Part shown: in pieces, positions 44,219 through 54,151 of the stretch
Position numbering within the stretch: the first letter of the stretch is position 1
Layout: the number at the start of each line of letters is the position of its first letter
NCBI RefSeq assembly: GCF_947496515.1
Contig: NZ_CANMDB010000005.1
Coordinates: 92,501 to 156,500 of the forward strand
Length of the DNA: 64,000 bases
Direction: 5' to 3'
Source of the DNA: an uncultured Roseobacter sp.
GTDB lineage: Bacteria > Pseudomonadota > Alphaproteobacteria > Rhodobacterales > Rhodobacteraceae
Notes under the pieces: generated by a model
Database searches by the model: none
What the model saw: only the letters and a program-made list of their open reading frames with translations
What the model was told of the DNA's origin: nothing
Program-made: the position numbers and the translations under genes

Positions 44219-45277
44219 ATGCGGAGCTTTGACGCCATATACCGCGGGCTGATCGAAGAGGGCGGCCTGCGCCCGGATCCGGCCCAGCAAGCGCTGTTGC
44301 CGGAGTTTGAACGCCTGCGCGAGGCGCTGGCAGAGCCCGTGCGCAAAAAGCTCTTTCGCAAGACCCCTGAGCCGCCCAAGGGTCTCTATCTCTGGGGCGG
44401 GGTCGGGCGCGGGAAATCCATGCTGATGGATTTGCTCGTGGAGCATCTGGGCGACATCCCGGCGCGACGCGTCCATTTCCATGCCTTCATGCAGGAGATC
44501 CACGCAAAGATGCACGCCGTCCGCAAGACGGGGGCGGAGGATGCCATCGCACCGGTCGCGGCAGAGGTCGCAGCTTCCGTCCGGCTGCTCGCCTTTGACG
44601 AGATGCAGATCACCGACATCACCGACGCCATGATCGTGGGTCGGCTCTTTCAAGGGCTCTTCGAGGATGGCGTGAGCGTGGTGGCGACCTCGAACAGGGT
44701 GCCGCAGGATCTTTACAAGGACGGGCTCAACCGCGATCTTTTTCTGCCGTTCATCGCGCTGATCGAGGACCGGATGAAGGTCATCGAACTGGCCAGCCCC
44801 ACCGACTACCGGCAGGACCGGCTGGGCGGACAGCAAGTCTATTTCACCCCGGCCAATGCCCAGGCCCGCCGCGAGATGAACGCCGTCTGGGAGGATCTCG
44901 CTGGCGGTCCCGGCGCGCCGCTGGTGCTGCGTGTCAAGGGCCGCGATGTGGAATTGCCCGCCTTCCGCAACGGCGTGGCGCGGACGAGCTTTCACGACCT
45001 TTGCGGCAAACCCTTGGGCGCCGGTGACTATCTGGCGCTGGCCGAAGCGGTCAAGGTGCTGCTGCTGGACGACATCCCCAGCCTGTCACGCGATAATTTC
45101 AATCAGGCGAAACGCTTCGTGACGCTCATCGACGCGCTTTACGAAGCGCGCGTGCGGCTGATCTGCTCGGCGGCTGCCAAGCCCGAGATGCTTTATCTCG
45201 AAGGCGAAGGCAGTTTCGAGTTCGAGCGCACCGCCTCGCGCCTGCGCGAAATGCAGTCGGACGGTTGGGGGCAGTGA
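44219..45277 (+). CDS. zapE: ZapE/AFG1-type cell division ATPase
   Basis: A 352-residue AAA+ ATPase of the AFG1/ZapE family; in E. coli ZapE acts at the Z ring. Walker A GGVGRGKSMLMD near residue 60, HFHAFMQEIHAKMH near 86, Walker B LLAFDEMQITDITDA near 124, and SNRVPQDLYKDGLNRDLFLPFI near 158, all family hallmarks. It is monocistronic, followed by an alphaproteobacterial palindromic repeat and the convergent folC. Confidence 0.95.
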   Translation: MRSFDAIYRGLIEEGGLRPDPAQQALLPEFERLREALAEPVRKKLFRKTPEPPKGLYLWGGVGRGKSMLMDLLVEHLGDIPARRVHFHAFMQEIHAKMHAVRKTGAEDAIAPVAAEVAASVRLLAFDEMQITDITDAMIVGRLFQGLFEDGVSVVATSNRVPQDLYKDGLNRDLFLPFIALIEDRMKVIELASPTDYRQDRLGGQQVYFTPANAQARREMNAVWEDLAGGPGAPLVLRVKGRDVELPAFRNGVARTSFHDLCGKPLGAGDYLALAEAVKVLLLDDIPSLSRDNFNQAKRFVTLIDALYEARVRLICSAAAKPEMLYLEGEGSFEFERTASRLREMQSDGWGQ

Positions 45278-45326
45278 GGAGGCCGTAGATCATGCAGAAC
45301 CGCGCCTCGCAGTCTGTTACGCTGGC

Positions 45327-45384
45327 ATCCCGGACTTGATCCGGGATCTCGTGGCCGGGAGATCCTCGGGTCAAGCCCGAGGAT
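45327..45384. repeat. Alphaproteobacterial double palindromic unit
   Basis: Hairpin 1: ATCCCGGA (45327-45334), loop CTTGA, TCCGGGAT (45340-45347). Hairpin 2: ATCCTCGGG (45362-45370), loop TCAAG, CCCGAGGAT (45376-45384). This ...CCCGGACTTGATCCGGG... pattern is a well-known dispersed intergenic element in alphaproteobacteria. It lies between the convergent zapE and folC genes. Confidence 0.9.
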
Positions 45385-45447
45385 GACATCGCGAGAGGTG
45401 GCAGGTCGGCCAAAGACCACAGGCCGGGTAACCCGCGGCGTTGGCCG

Positions 45448-46722
45448 CTAGCCGTTCTCCCGCAAAACCGTCCCTGCCAGATAGAGCGATCCGCAAATCA
45501 GGATCCGGGCCTGCGGCGCCTCCGCGATGACGTCGCGCACGGCCTCCGCCACGCTCTCCGCTTGTCCGTCCGCCATGCCGACCGCACGCGCCGCCTCCGC
45601 GGTATCAGCCGCGGGCAGCGTGTTGGCCTCCCCGGGGATCGACACGGCTGTGAGACCCTGCACAGCCTGCGACAGCGGACGCAGGTAGCCCGCGATATCC
45701 TTGGTGTTGAGCATCCCGCAGATCAGATAGGTGGGCCGTACCGGCAAAGAACCCAGATGCGCGGCCAGCGCCTCGCCTGCAGCCGGATTGTGCCCGCCGT
45801 CGAGCCACAGCTCGGCCAGCGGTGCGGCCTCAACCAGCGGTCCGCTGCGCAGCCTCTGCATCCGGGCAGGCCAGTCGGCGCGGGTCACCGCTGCCTCGCA
45901 ACCCGCTTCGCCGACGCGCAGATGGCGCAGCGCGGCCAAGGCCGTGCCTGCATTCATCACCTGGTGATCGCCCGGCAGGTTCGGGCGTGGCAGGTCGAGC
46001 AGACCCGCCTCATCCTGATAAATCATGCCATCACGCTCCCGCGCCACGTGCCAGTGCTGACCGTTGGCCAACAAAGGCGCGCCCAGTCGCTCGGCCCGCG
46101 CCTCAATCACCTCTTGCCCCGCAGGCTCCTGACGCGCCACCACACAGGGTACACCCCGCTTGAGGATACCCGCCTTTTCACCAGCAATCTCCGCCAGCGT
46201 CTCGCCCAGAAACTGCTGGTGGTCGAGCGAGACCGGCGTGATTGCGGTCAGCACCGGCTTGGCGATGACATTGGTGGCATCCAACCGACCGCCAAGGCCC
46301 ACCTCCAGCAGCGTGTAGTCCGCAGGCATCCGCGCAAAGGCCAGCAATGCCGCACACGTGGTGATCTCGAAATATGTGATGGGTATGTCGCCGTTGGCCT
46401 GCGCACATTCATCCAGCACCGAGGTCAGATCCGCCTCCGAGATGAGCGTGCCCGCAACCCGGATGCGCTCGTGAAACCGTGCCAGATGCGGGCTGGTATA
46501 GACATGAACCGATTTGCCCTCTGCCTCCAGCCCCGCGCGGATCATGGCTAGGGTCGAGCCCTTTCCGTTGGTGCCTGCCACATGGATCACCGGCGGCAGC
46601 GTCTCCTGCGGGTTGCCCAGGGCGCCCAGCAGCCGCCACATGCGGTCCAAGGTCAGATCAATGATCTTGGGGTGCAACGCCATCATCCGCGCCAGGATGG
46701 CGTCCGATGTGGGCTGGCTCAT
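45448..46722 (-). CDS. folC: Bifunctional dihydrofolate/folylpolyglutamate synthase
   Basis: A 424-residue Mur-ligase-family enzyme that adds glutamate to dihydropteroate and to folates. The ATP-binding loop VAGTNGKGSTLAMI is near residue 48-61. Further markers are TSPHLARFHERIRVAG near 77, EVGLGGRLDATN near 142 and the C-terminal domain with LDGGHNPAAGEAL near 308. Its ATG overlaps the accD stop by 4 bp, the common accD-folC pairing in alphaproteobacteria. Confidence 0.96.
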   Translation of the reverse strand: MSQPTSDAILARMMALHPKIIDLTLDRMWRLLGALGNPQETLPPVIHVAGTNGKGSTLAMIRAGLEAEGKSVHVYTSPHLARFHERIRVAGTLISEADLTSVLDECAQANGDIPITYFEITTCAALLAFARMPADYTLLEVGLGGRLDATNVIAKPVLTAITPVSLDHQQFLGETLAEIAGEKAGILKRGVPCVVARQEPAGQEVIEARAERLGAPLLANGQHWHVARERDGMIYQDEAGLLDLPRPNLPGDHQVMNAGTALAALRHLRVGEAGCEAAVTRADWPARMQRLRSGPLVEAAPLAELWLDGGHNPAAGEALAAHLGSLPVRPTYLICGMLNTKDIAGYLRPLSQAVQGLTAVSIPGEANTLPAADTAEAARAVGMADGQAESVAEAVRDVIAEAPQARILICGSLYLAGTVLRENG

Positions 46723-47672
46723 GTCGTCTTGGTCTTGGCCGGCGGCTCGGGCGCGTCACCGGACAGCGCATGGGGCAGATCGGCGGGCGGTTCCGGCGGG
46801 GGCAGATCGCCCCGAACGGCGGGCGGCAATCCCAACAGCATCCGCGTGATGGTGATCAACTCATCCCGCATCTGACCGCGCGGCGTCACCCGGTCAAGCA
46901 TCCCGTGATCGAGCAGATACTCCGCCCGCTGGAACCCTTCGGGCAACTTTTCCCGAATGGTCTGCTCAATCACGCGCGGTCCGGCAAAGCAGATAAGCGC
47001 GTTGGGCTCGGCAATATGCACATCGCCCAGCATCGCGTAGCTCGCCGTCACACCACCCGTCGTCGGATGGGTCAGCACGACGATATAGGGCAGCCCGGCC
47101 TCCTTCAGCATCTGCACGGCCACGGTGGTGCGCGGCATTTGCATCAGGCTCAGGATCCCTTCCTGCATGCGCGCGCCACCGGCGGCGGAAAAGAGGATCA
47201 GCGGACGCTTGAGCTTCACCGCTTCCTGTGCTGCAGCAATGATGGCGTTGCCCACATACATGCCCATGGACCCGGCCATAAAGGAAAAATCCTGTGCCGC
47301 TGCAACGATGGGGGTCCGCCCGATCTCACCATGGGCGACCAGCATCGCCTCCGGCTCAGCGGTCTGACGCTGGGCAGCGCGCAGCCGGTCCGGGTACCGT
47401 TTCTGGTCCCGGAAGTGCAGCGGGTCGGGTTTGGGCGCATCGACCTCCACGCGGGTAAATACGCCGCCATCAAAGAGGGCTGTAAACCGGTCGCGCGGGC
47501 TGATGTACATATGGTGGTTGCAGTTGGTGCAGACATTCAGGTTGTCCGACACCTCGCGATGAAACAGCATGGTCCCGCATTCGGGGCACTTGGTCCACAG
47601 ATTGTCCGGCGTCTCGCGGCGCGAGAAGATCGAGTTGATCCGGGGGCGGACATAGTTGGTGATCCAGTTCAT
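46719..47672 (-). CDS. accD: Acetyl-CoA carboxylase carboxyltransferase beta subunit
   Basis: A 317-residue subunit that transfers CO2 from carboxybiotin to acetyl-CoA in fatty-acid synthesis, together with AccA. The N-terminal zinc ribbon is visible (CPECGTMLF then CTNCNHHM, near residue 29-55), then the carboxyltransferase fold with SMGMYVGNAI near 133 and GARMQEGILSLMQM near 170. AAGGATG places the start at 47672. Followed by folC with a 4-bp overlap. Confidence 0.97.
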   Translation of the reverse strand: MNWITNYVRPRINSIFSRRETPDNLWTKCPECGTMLFHREVSDNLNVCTNCNHHMYISPRDRFTALFDGGVFTRVEVDAPKPDPLHFRDQKRYPDRLRAAQRQTAEPEAMLVAHGEIGRTPIVAAAQDFSFMAGSMGMYVGNAIIAAAQEAVKLKRPLILFSAAGGARMQEGILSLMQMPRTTVAVQMLKEAGLPYIVVLTHPTTGGVTASYAMLGDVHIAEPNALICFAGPRVIEQTIREKLPEGFQRAEYLLDHGMLDRVTPRGQMRDELITITRMLLGLPPAVRGDLPPPEPPADLPHALSGDAPEPPAKTKTT

Positions 47673-47729
47673 CGTGCATCCTTTGGCATGGCTGCTCAAC
47701 TAGGTAATGGGACCGTGCCGAAAGTGCAA

Positions 47730-48629
47730 TCAGCGGCGGATCGCAAGCCGTGCGGCAAGCCAGCTGACCAGCATGAAGCCGAAATCCACCGGCAGCCATG
47801 CGCGCACCGCCGCTTCATCGCCGAGCGCAAAGGGGCTGTGGTAGAGCGCCAGCCCAGAGAGCTGGTCCGGCACAGAGATCAGGACGATGGCGGTGACATT
47901 GTTGGCAAAATGCACCGCGATGGCCGGTCCGATCGTGCCAGACCGCGCCGTCAGATCGGCCATCAGCAACCCGAAAACCGTGGCCCAGAGCGCAATGAGG
48001 CCTGCGTTGCTGCCGACCTCGGCGGGCATGTAGTGCCCCGCGCCAAAAAGCGCGGCAGGCACGATCATCCAGATCAGGGGCGAGCGGAACCGCGCGGCCA
48101 GTTGCTGCTGGATGTAGCCGCGAAAGAGCACTTCCTCGGTCGAGACCTGCACCAGAACCGCCAGCAACGAGAGCGGCAGCAGCAAGGCCCACAGACCCGG
48201 CGCGAGGTTCGGCTCCAACGGCGCGCCCATGCCCCAGGGCGGCAGCGCGAAAATCACCAGATTGACGACCACGAGGACGATCAGCACATCGCGGAACTGC
48301 GACACGCAGAGCGACAGGTCACCGAACACGCCGCCCAGCCCCCGGTGATGCGCCACCCGCAAGGCCACCGCAACGCCGACCACCATGAACCCGAAGCTGA
48401 ACAGCAAAAGATACATCGCCACCGGCGTGTCACCGCGCAGCAGAGCACCGGCCAGATCCGCCGCGCCATCGCCCTGCCAGCTCAGCAGCGTCTCGTAAAA
48501 CACCTGGTTGCACAGCAACGCCACACCCGCGACCAGAACAAGCCCGATGAGCAGGCGCCATATCTCCGCCTTCTCCCGGGCCGGGTCACTCAGGGCGCGG
48601 TGCGCCCGGTAGGCAGGTGGTGGCCACAT
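47730..48629 (-). CDS. CPBP-family intramembrane metalloprotease
   Basis: A 299-residue membrane protein with about eight helices and the CPBP (Abi/CaaX protease-like) motifs: STEEVLFRGYIQ near residue 165-176 (EExxxR), FGAGHYMP near 197 (FxxxH) and VHFANN near 242. Members cleave prenylated or other membrane peptides, or confer self-immunity to bacteriocins; no substrate is known here. It starts two bases after the stop of the large ABC/cNMP gene and may be translated with it. Confidence 0.88.
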   Translation of the reverse strand: MWPPPAYRAHRALSDPAREKAEIWRLLIGLVLVAGVALLCNQVFYETLLSWQGDGAADLAGALLRGDTPVAMYLLLFSFGFMVVGVAVALRVAHHRGLGGVFGDLSLCVSQFRDVLIVLVVVNLVIFALPPWGMGAPLEPNLAPGLWALLLPLSLLAVLVQVSTEEVLFRGYIQQQLAARFRSPLIWMIVPAALFGAGHYMPAEVGSNAGLIALWATVFGLLMADLTARSGTIGPAIAVHFANNVTAIVLISVPDQLSGLALYHSPFALGDEAAVRAWLPVDFGFMLVSWLAARLAIRR

Positions 48630-48631
48630 GG

Positions 48632-51600
48632 TCAGGACGCGCGCGCGCTGTCGGAGGGCTCGGGCGGCCCGTTTTCAACCGCTTCCTCGGGCACATCCAC
48701 CCGCGCCTCGCGCAGCAATTCGGCGGCGCCAGTCAAATGGCCCGCCACCGTACGCAGCAGGATCTGAAGCGCATTGAGATCGGTCTCGATCACGGAGCGG
48801 AATTCCTCCGCACCGATCCGCAGGAACTTGGTGTCCTCTTCGGCCACCAGATCAAGCTGCCGCGGCTCGTCGAGAATGACCGCCAGATCCCCGATCAGGC
48901 GCCCGGGCTCCACCGCGGTGATGTTGTGCCAGTGATTGTCATCGTCGAAATAGCCCATCATAGCGCGGCCCTTGAGACAGAGATACGCCGCATCGGGCCG
49001 GTCATGCTGGGCAAAGATGCGCGTGCCCTTCTTCGCAGTGTACCACTGCGCCGAGAATGCCAGCAGCCGCTGGGAACGCTGGTCCAGCTTCTCGAAAAGA
49101 TCGGTGCGCGAGATGGCCCGGATCTTGCGGCGCAGATCATCGGAACCGCTGTCGCCGGTATCAATGGTCTCCGGCTGCTCGTCGCCTTTGATTCGCCCGT
49201 TCTCGATCTCCACGAACATATCGTAGGCCTGCGGGTTCTCGAACTTGTCTTCCAGAAAAATCATCGTCGCCTTGGGCAAGAGATCCTGCAGCTTGGCCCG
49301 GGCGCGCTTGCGGCGTTCGGCATCGTGACTTTCCAGCACCGTATCCAGGATCAGCACGTCGGGCCGCTTGATGCCCGCGCGGCTGAAGGCGACGCGTTCC
49401 TGATAGATATCGGCGATATTCGCCCCGCCCAGTCCCAGCTTGTTGTCCATGATGGTCTCGGCCACGGCGCGTTTGAGCCCGTGTTTGGTGACGATATCCG
49501 CGACCAGATCCTCGATCACCTCCTTGCGCGCGCCCGCAAAAGCGGAGATCCGGCCATAAAGCGCATTCTCCAGCAAGGTCAGCCGCGGTAGATAGTTCTC
49601 GGGCGCGATCGGCACGAAAAGATCGCTCATCCGTTCGCGCATCTCCTTGCCCTTTTCGGCACGGATCTTGACGATCTCGGTCTTGAAGCTCTCGGGGAAC
49701 CCGGGCCCGATCTGCTCTGCCGTAAAGGCGAAGGGCACCGTCAGCAGCAACGTGAACTCCTCCTGCGTCAGGGCCTGATCGCCTTTTTCGCTGCGGCGCA
49801 GGGCAATATCCACGAGCCGCTCGTAAAGCTCCTCCTCAATCTCCAAGGCAGTAAAAAGAGGATGGTTTGTCCCGTCGCGGCCAAAGGTCTGGTTGAGTGT
49901 CTCTATCAGCGTCTGCGAGATGGCAATCGCCTGTTCGGTGACGCCAAGCTCGTTGATCAGGGCCACCAGCCCGCTGCCCGCCGCCAGCCCGCGCTGCGAG
50001 ATCTGGCGCTTGGGCGCGGCGAACATCAGGTTACCACCCAGCGGGATTGATGGATTGAAGGCCTCAGGGTCAAAGCGATTGACGTAGTCTTCCAGCTCCG
50101 CCTCCTTCAGCGCCTCGTAGACCTCGTCGCGCAGGGACACGATGGCATCGGCAAGCTGCATGTTGCCTTCCATATAGGTGCCAGAGCGCAACATCCCGCG
50201 GAACATCAACTCGTCCAGACCCATGGCTTCGACCAGCTGGAACCACCAGCCATTGATCTCTTCGACCGAATTCAGCCCGGCAAGTTCGGGATCCATCCAG
50301 TCCGCGGCGATACTGTCGGGGCTGTTGCCCGCCCGGCGTGCCTCCCAGTTCTTGCGGTCCTTGCGCGACGGATCCCACAGGACCGTCTTGGGGCTGGTCC
50401 GCAGCGGCATCAGCAGATTGTCCCGCAAGGTCCCTTCAAAGAGATGGGGCCGAGAATGGGCATACCCGATCCGCGCGGCAATCACCGCCTGATGCAACTC
50501 TGACAGATCATGACCCGCGATTGTCACGCTGCCGCGGGCGGCCAGCACCTCGCGGGTCAGTAATTCGGCCAAGGCAGTGCGCTCTGTCTGGCTGGTGGAC
50601 TGGACGGCCACCCGGGCACCTGCAGGGATCTCAAGATTGATATTCTCCAGAAGCGCGTTGCCATCGGCGTTGCGCACTGTGACATCCTTGATGGAGATCA
50701 CGCCGTCCAGACGTGGCACCGTCTCAGGCTCGCCTTCAAAAAGGCTCTCATCGATCATGCCCTTGGGCGCAAAACGCTCTGTCACGATCTCCCACCGCAA
50801 AGACATGTCCTGAACCTGATTGTAGTAGGTCAGCAGTTCCTTCCACGGCGAGCTGAGATCCTTGTAGGCCGCCAGTGCAGCCACCAGCGCGCCGACCGTG
50901 ATCTCCCCCTTGATCGCCAGATAGCCCCCGACCGCGTAAAAGAAAAACGGCGTCAGCTGGGTGATGAAGTTGTTGAGAAACTTCATGAAGAATTTCTTCT
51001 GGTAGATCTGGAAGCGGATGTCGAAGAGCCGCCCCAGCCGGTCCGTGAACACAGCCAGCCGGTACCGCAGCCCGCCGTTGGTGCGCAGATCGCCGATGCC
51101 TGCCGCGGTCTCGCCAATCTCGGAAGCGAAACCGCGCACCTCCACGATGCGTTTTTTGTTCAGCTGGTTGATCTGGCGCTGCAACATCGGGATGAGCCAC
51201 GCTTGTAGCGGAATGAGCGCGACGCCGGCCAGCCCGAACCAGACGCTCTGCATGAACAGAAAGATCACGATGATCAGCATCTGCCCTGCCTGAAATACCG
51301 GTTGTGCCACGGCATCGCCCATCAGACCACCCATGGGCTCGGCCTCCGAGGTCACCATGGAGACAAGCTCGCCCTGGCTGGTCTTGCGGAAGTAGGCACT
51401 GGGAAACCGGGTCATCCGGTTGATCAGCGTGTAGCGAAAGCGCCGCAGCATGCGTTCGGCCAACACACCTTTCATGGTGTTGAGCCGCATTTTCATCAGC
51501 CCGTGGACCAGGACCGCACCGAGATAGCCGAAACACAGCACCATCAGGAACTGTGTTTGCGTCATGGTTTGGCCGAACACGGTCACCGTGCTGGAGGCCG

Positions 51601-51742
51601 CGCCGATCGCATCGTTGATGATGCGCTTGGGCAGTTCCAGCGTGGCGTAGAGGAACGGGAAGGTGAACACCGTAAAGAACAGCAAGAACAGCTGATCCCG
51701 TTTGGAATGCTTCCAAATGAAGGCGAAGAGTGAGCGATCCAT
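48632..51742 (-). CDS. ABC-exporter-like protein with degenerate ATPase domain and cNMP-binding domain
   Basis: 1,036 residues. Residues 15-310 are an ABC exporter transmembrane domain (six helices; [21 protein letters not shown] near 115). From about 348 a nucleotide-binding domain begins ([14 protein letters not shown]), but the Walker A position reads [12 protein letters not shown] (380-391) without the lysine, the Walker B end reads [12 protein letters not shown] (795-806) without the glutamate, the signature reads LGGANIAD and the H-loop has no histidine. About 270 residues (450-715) are inserted. Residues 885-1005 form a cyclic-nucleotide-binding domain. Start MDRSLFAF at 51742; upstream in-frame ATGs are less likely. 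Divergent from ilvD. Confidence 0.85.
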   Translation of the reverse strand: MDRSLFAFIWKHSKRDQLFLLFFTVFTFPFLYATLELPKRIINDAIGAASSTVTVFGQTMTQTQFLMVLCFGYLGAVLVHGLMKMRLNTMKGVLAERMLRRFRYTLINRMTRFPSAYFRKTSQGELVSMVTSEAEPMGGLMGDAVAQPVFQAGQMLIIVIFLFMQSVWFGLAGVALIPLQAWLIPMLQRQINQLNKKRIVEVRGFASEIGETAAGIGDLRTNGGLRYRLAVFTDRLGRLFDIRFQIYQKKFFMKFLNNFITQLTPFFFYAVGGYLAIKGEITVGALVAALAAYKDLSSPWKELLTYYNQVQDMSLRWEIVTERFAPKGMIDESLFEGEPETVPRLDGVISIKDVTVRNADGNALLENINLEIPAGARVAVQSTSQTERTALAELLTREVLAARGSVTIAGHDLSELHQAVIAARIGYAHSRPHLFEGTLRDNLLMPLRTSPKTVLWDPSRKDRKNWEARRAGNSPDSIAADWMDPELAGLNSVEEINGWWFQLVEAMGLDELMFRGMLRSGTYMEGNMQLADAIVSLRDEVYEALKEAELEDYVNRFDPEAFNPSIPLGGNLMFAAPKRQISQRGLAAGSGLVALINELGVTEQAIAISQTLIETLNQTFGRDGTNHPLFTALEIEEELYERLVDIALRRSEKGDQALTQEEFTLLLTVPFAFTAEQIGPGFPESFKTEIVKIRAEKGKEMRERMSDLFVPIAPENYLPRLTLLENALYGRISAFAGARKEVIEDLVADIVTKHGLKRAVAETIMDNKLGLGGANIADIYQERVAFSRAGIKRPDVLILDTVLESHDAERRKRARAKLQDLLPKATMIFLEDKFENPQAYDMFVEIENGRIKGDEQPETIDTGDSGSDDLRRKIRAISRTDLFEKLDQRSQRLLAFSAQWYTAKKGTRIFAQHDRPDAAYLCLKGRAMMGYFDDDNHWHNITAVEPGRLIGDLAVILDEPRQLDLVAEEDTKFLRIGAEEFRSVIETDLNALQILLRTVAGHLTGAAELLREARVDVPEEAVENGPPEPSDSARAS

Positions 51743-51950
51743 GCAGTGGCTTTCGATCATGGGCTGTGGAAGCAGCCGCGGCGTGCAACCGCAGGTATAC
51801 ACGCATGTCAGTCTTAGCAAAATAAGACCATCCAGCCTCAATGCAAGGACCGATAAAGCGCAAAAGCTGTGCGCAGACAAACCCATCTGCCTTGCAGGGG
51901 CAGAAGCTGCCCGCTATGCGTTGGCGACGTTTTTGAAGGGGAGACAGCCC

Positions 51951-53714
51951 ATGACCAGCCAGCGCTTCGACAAATCCAGACTGCCCAGCCGTCACGTGAC
52001 CGAAGGGCCCGCGCGCGCGCCACACCGGTCCTACTACTACGCCATGGGCATGACGGAGGAGGAGATTCACCAGCCGCTCGTGGGTGTGGCCACCTGCTGG
52101 AACGAGGCCGCCCCCTGTAACATCGCGCTGAACAGGCAGGCGCAGGCGGTCAAGATGGGGGTCAAGCGCGAGGACGGCACACCGCGCGAATTCACCACCA
52201 TCACCGTCACCGACGGCATCGCCATGGGGCATGAGGGCATGCGCTCCTCGCTGGCCTCGCGCGAGGCCATCGCCGACACCGTCGAGCTGACCATGCGCGG
52301 GCACTGCTATGATGCGCTGGTGGGGCTTGCGGGCTGCGACAAGAGCCTGCCGGGCATGATGATGGCGATGATCCGGCTGAACGTGCCGTCGGTGTTCCTC
52401 TATGGCGGGTCGATCCTGCCGGGCCGCGCGACCGCCGGGGCGCAGGTGCCGGAGGACTTTGCAAACCGCGATCTGACCGTACAGGATATGTTCGAAGCCG
52501 TGGGCCGCCAGCAAAGCGGTACCTTGACGGAGGCAGAGCTTGAGGTTCTGGAACGCGTGGCCTGCCCCTCTGCCGGGGCGTGCGGGGGTCAGTTCACGGC
52601 CAATACCATGGCCTGTGTCTCCGAGGCGATTGGTCTGGCCCTGCCCAACTCCGCCGGGGCGCCAGCACCTTACGAGAGCCGCGATGCCTACGCGGAAGCC
52701 TCCGGTGCCGCGGTCATGACCCTGATTGAGAAGAACATCCGCGCCCGCGACATCTGCACCCGGCAGGCCTTTGAGAATGCAGCGCGCATCGTCGCCTGTA
52801 CAGGTGGCTCCACCAACGCAGGTCTGCACCTGCCTGCCATGGCGCATGAGGCCGGGATCGATTTCTTCCTCGAAGATGTCTGTGAGATCTTCCGCGATAC
52901 GCCCTATTTCGTCGATCTGAAACCGGGTGGGCAATATGTGGCCAAGGATCTCTACGAGGTCGGCGGCGTGCCCGTGGTGATGAAAGAGCTGCGCAAGGCC
53001 GGGCTGATCCACGAAGACTGCATGACCGTGACGGGTTATTCCATCGGAGAGGAGCTCGACAAGGTCAGCCTCAACGCGGACGGTCGCGTGATCTATCCGG
53101 TGGAGACACCGCTGAGCAAGACCGGCGGTGTCGTCGGGCTCAAGGGAAACCTCGCCCCAGAAGGGGCCATCGTCAAGATCGCCGGGATGGAGCCTCAGCA
53201 CCTGCTCTTCACCGGGCCCGCGCGCGTCTTTGAGTGTGAGCAGGACGCCTTTGAGGCCGTGCAGACCCGCGCCTACAATGAAGGCGACGTCTTCGTGATC
53301 CGCAACGAAGGCCCGTCGGGTGGGCCGGGTATGCGCGAGATGCTAGCCACGACGGCGGCGCTTTCCGGTCAGGGCATGGGCAAGAAGGTGGCGCTGATCA
53401 CCGACGGTCGGTTCTCCGGCGCGACCCGCGGTTTCTGCGTGGGCCATGTGGGGCCGGAGGCGGCACACGGCGGCCCCATCGCCCTGCTGAAAGACGGTGA
53501 CATGATCACGCTGAACGCCATCGAAGGCACGATCTCGGTTGCCATCACGGACGAGGAGATGGCCGAACGCAGGGCCAGTTGGACCGGACCACGCCAGACG
53601 ATCTACGGTGCAGGTGCGCTTTGGAAATACGCCAAGCTGGTCGGACCAACCTATCTCGGCGCCGTAACGCACCCCGGTGCGAAGGACGAAGGCCACGAAT
53701 ACATGGCCCTATGA
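51951..53714 (+). CDS. ilvD: Dihydroxy-acid dehydratase
   Basis: A 587-residue IlvD/Edd-family Fe-S dehydratase of branched-chain amino acid synthesis. Cluster and active-site segments are visible: [15 protein letters not shown] near residue 127, [16 protein letters not shown] near 205, [17 protein letters not shown] near 285, and [18 protein letters not shown] near 483 with the catalytic Ser. The frame is open 83 codons upstream, but AAGGGGAG places the start at 51951, the family length. Sugar-acid dehydratases of the family are an alternative; the sequence fits IlvD best. Confidence 0.93.
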   Translation: MTSQRFDKSRLPSRHVTEGPARAPHRSYYYAMGMTEEEIHQPLVGVATCWNEAAPCNIALNRQAQAVKMGVKREDGTPREFTTITVTDGIAMGHEGMRSSLASREAIADTVELTMRGHCYDALVGLAGCDKSLPGMMMAMIRLNVPSVFLYGGSILPGRATAGAQVPEDFANRDLTVQDMFEAVGRQQSGTLTEAELEVLERVACPSAGACGGQFTANTMACVSEAIGLALPNSAGAPAPYESRDAYAEASGAAVMTLIEKNIRARDICTRQAFENAARIVACTGGSTNAGLHLPAMAHEAGIDFFLEDVCEIFRDTPYFVDLKPGGQYVAKDLYEVGGVPVVMKELRKAGLIHEDCMTVTGYSIGEELDKVSLNADGRVIYPVETPLSKTGGVVGLKGNLAPEGAIVKIAGMEPQHLLFTGPARVFECEQDAFEAVQTRAYNEGDVFVIRNEGPSGGPGMREMLATTAALSGQGMGKKVALITDGRFSGATRGFCVGHVGPEAAHGGPIALLKDGDMITLNAIEGTISVAITDEEMAERRASWTGPRQTIYGAGALWKYAKLVGPTYLGAVTHPGAKDEGHEYMAL

Positions 53715-53792
53715 CCTCGCGACACATGCGCTTTGTGAACGGTATGCTCGGCGGCACAGTCTGATCCGGTCAAAACCCACCCGCTGAGCGGT

Positions 53793-53816
53793 GAAAGGGG
53801 TTTCGAAACCCCTTTC
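53793..53816. repeat. TTCGAA-centred palindrome, copy 6
   Basis: A perfect 24-bp palindrome with arm GAAAGGGGTTTC; the inner 22 bp are identical to copy 1 at 3,206-3,227. It lies 79 bp after the ilvD stop. Confidence 0.85.
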
Positions 53817-53819
53817 CAG

Positions 53820-54095
53820 CGACGCACCACCGGAGCGCTGACTGTTTGACAGTGGGCGCAGGGCCACGAGTGCCCGAAGGCGGCATTATCCGGCTTCGGC
53901 AGGGTCGGGCCACTCCGCATCGGATGCCGCCGCGACAGCCGTGAGATGACAAGCCAGTCGGTAGCAGCGATCCCGTCCGGCCCCTTGGGGCTGGACAGCC
54001 CCGGATCCTCCTCGATGGAGGTGACGGGGCTCCCCGCTACCCGATCTTGATACGTCCGTGATCGCTGGATTTTCGATGATGTGTCATCACCGCCA
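53820..54095 (-). other. Structured or formerly coding stretch without a usable start
   Basis: No intact gene. The minus-strand frame from about 54090 to 53820 is open, has mostly G/C third codon positions and would read ...VAGSPVTSIEEDPGLSS... and ...AATDWLVISRLSRR..., but has no good start or known family, so a gene remnant is possible. The same bases can fold as a three-way junction: GGTAGC (53960-53965)/GCTACC (54036-54041) enclosing a 10-bp hairpin (53975-53996) and an AGCCCCG/CGGGGCT hairpin with inner CCTCC/GGAGG (53997-54031). Confidence 0.3.
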
Positions 54096-54097
54096 AG

Positions 54098-54132
54098 AAA
54101 AACCCCGCTACCGGCTATCCGGAGCGGGGTTT
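54098..54132 (-). terminator. Intrinsic terminator of the gpmI-envC-ctpA operon
   Basis: AACCCCGCT (54101-54109) pairs with AGCGGGGTT (54123-54131). On the minus strand the stem is followed by TTTTT, 20 bp after the ctpA stop. Confidence 0.9.
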
Positions 54133-54151
54133 GACAACGGTGTGGGAGCGA

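Noticed and set aside
46707-48767. Plus-strand frame of 686 codons across accD and the CPBP gene
   Set aside because: Antisense to two well-supported genes, no domain, no ribosome site.
51743-51886. N-terminal extension of the ABC/cNMP protein
   Set aside because: The extra residues are unlike an exporter N-terminus, have no ribosome site and run into the ilvD leader.
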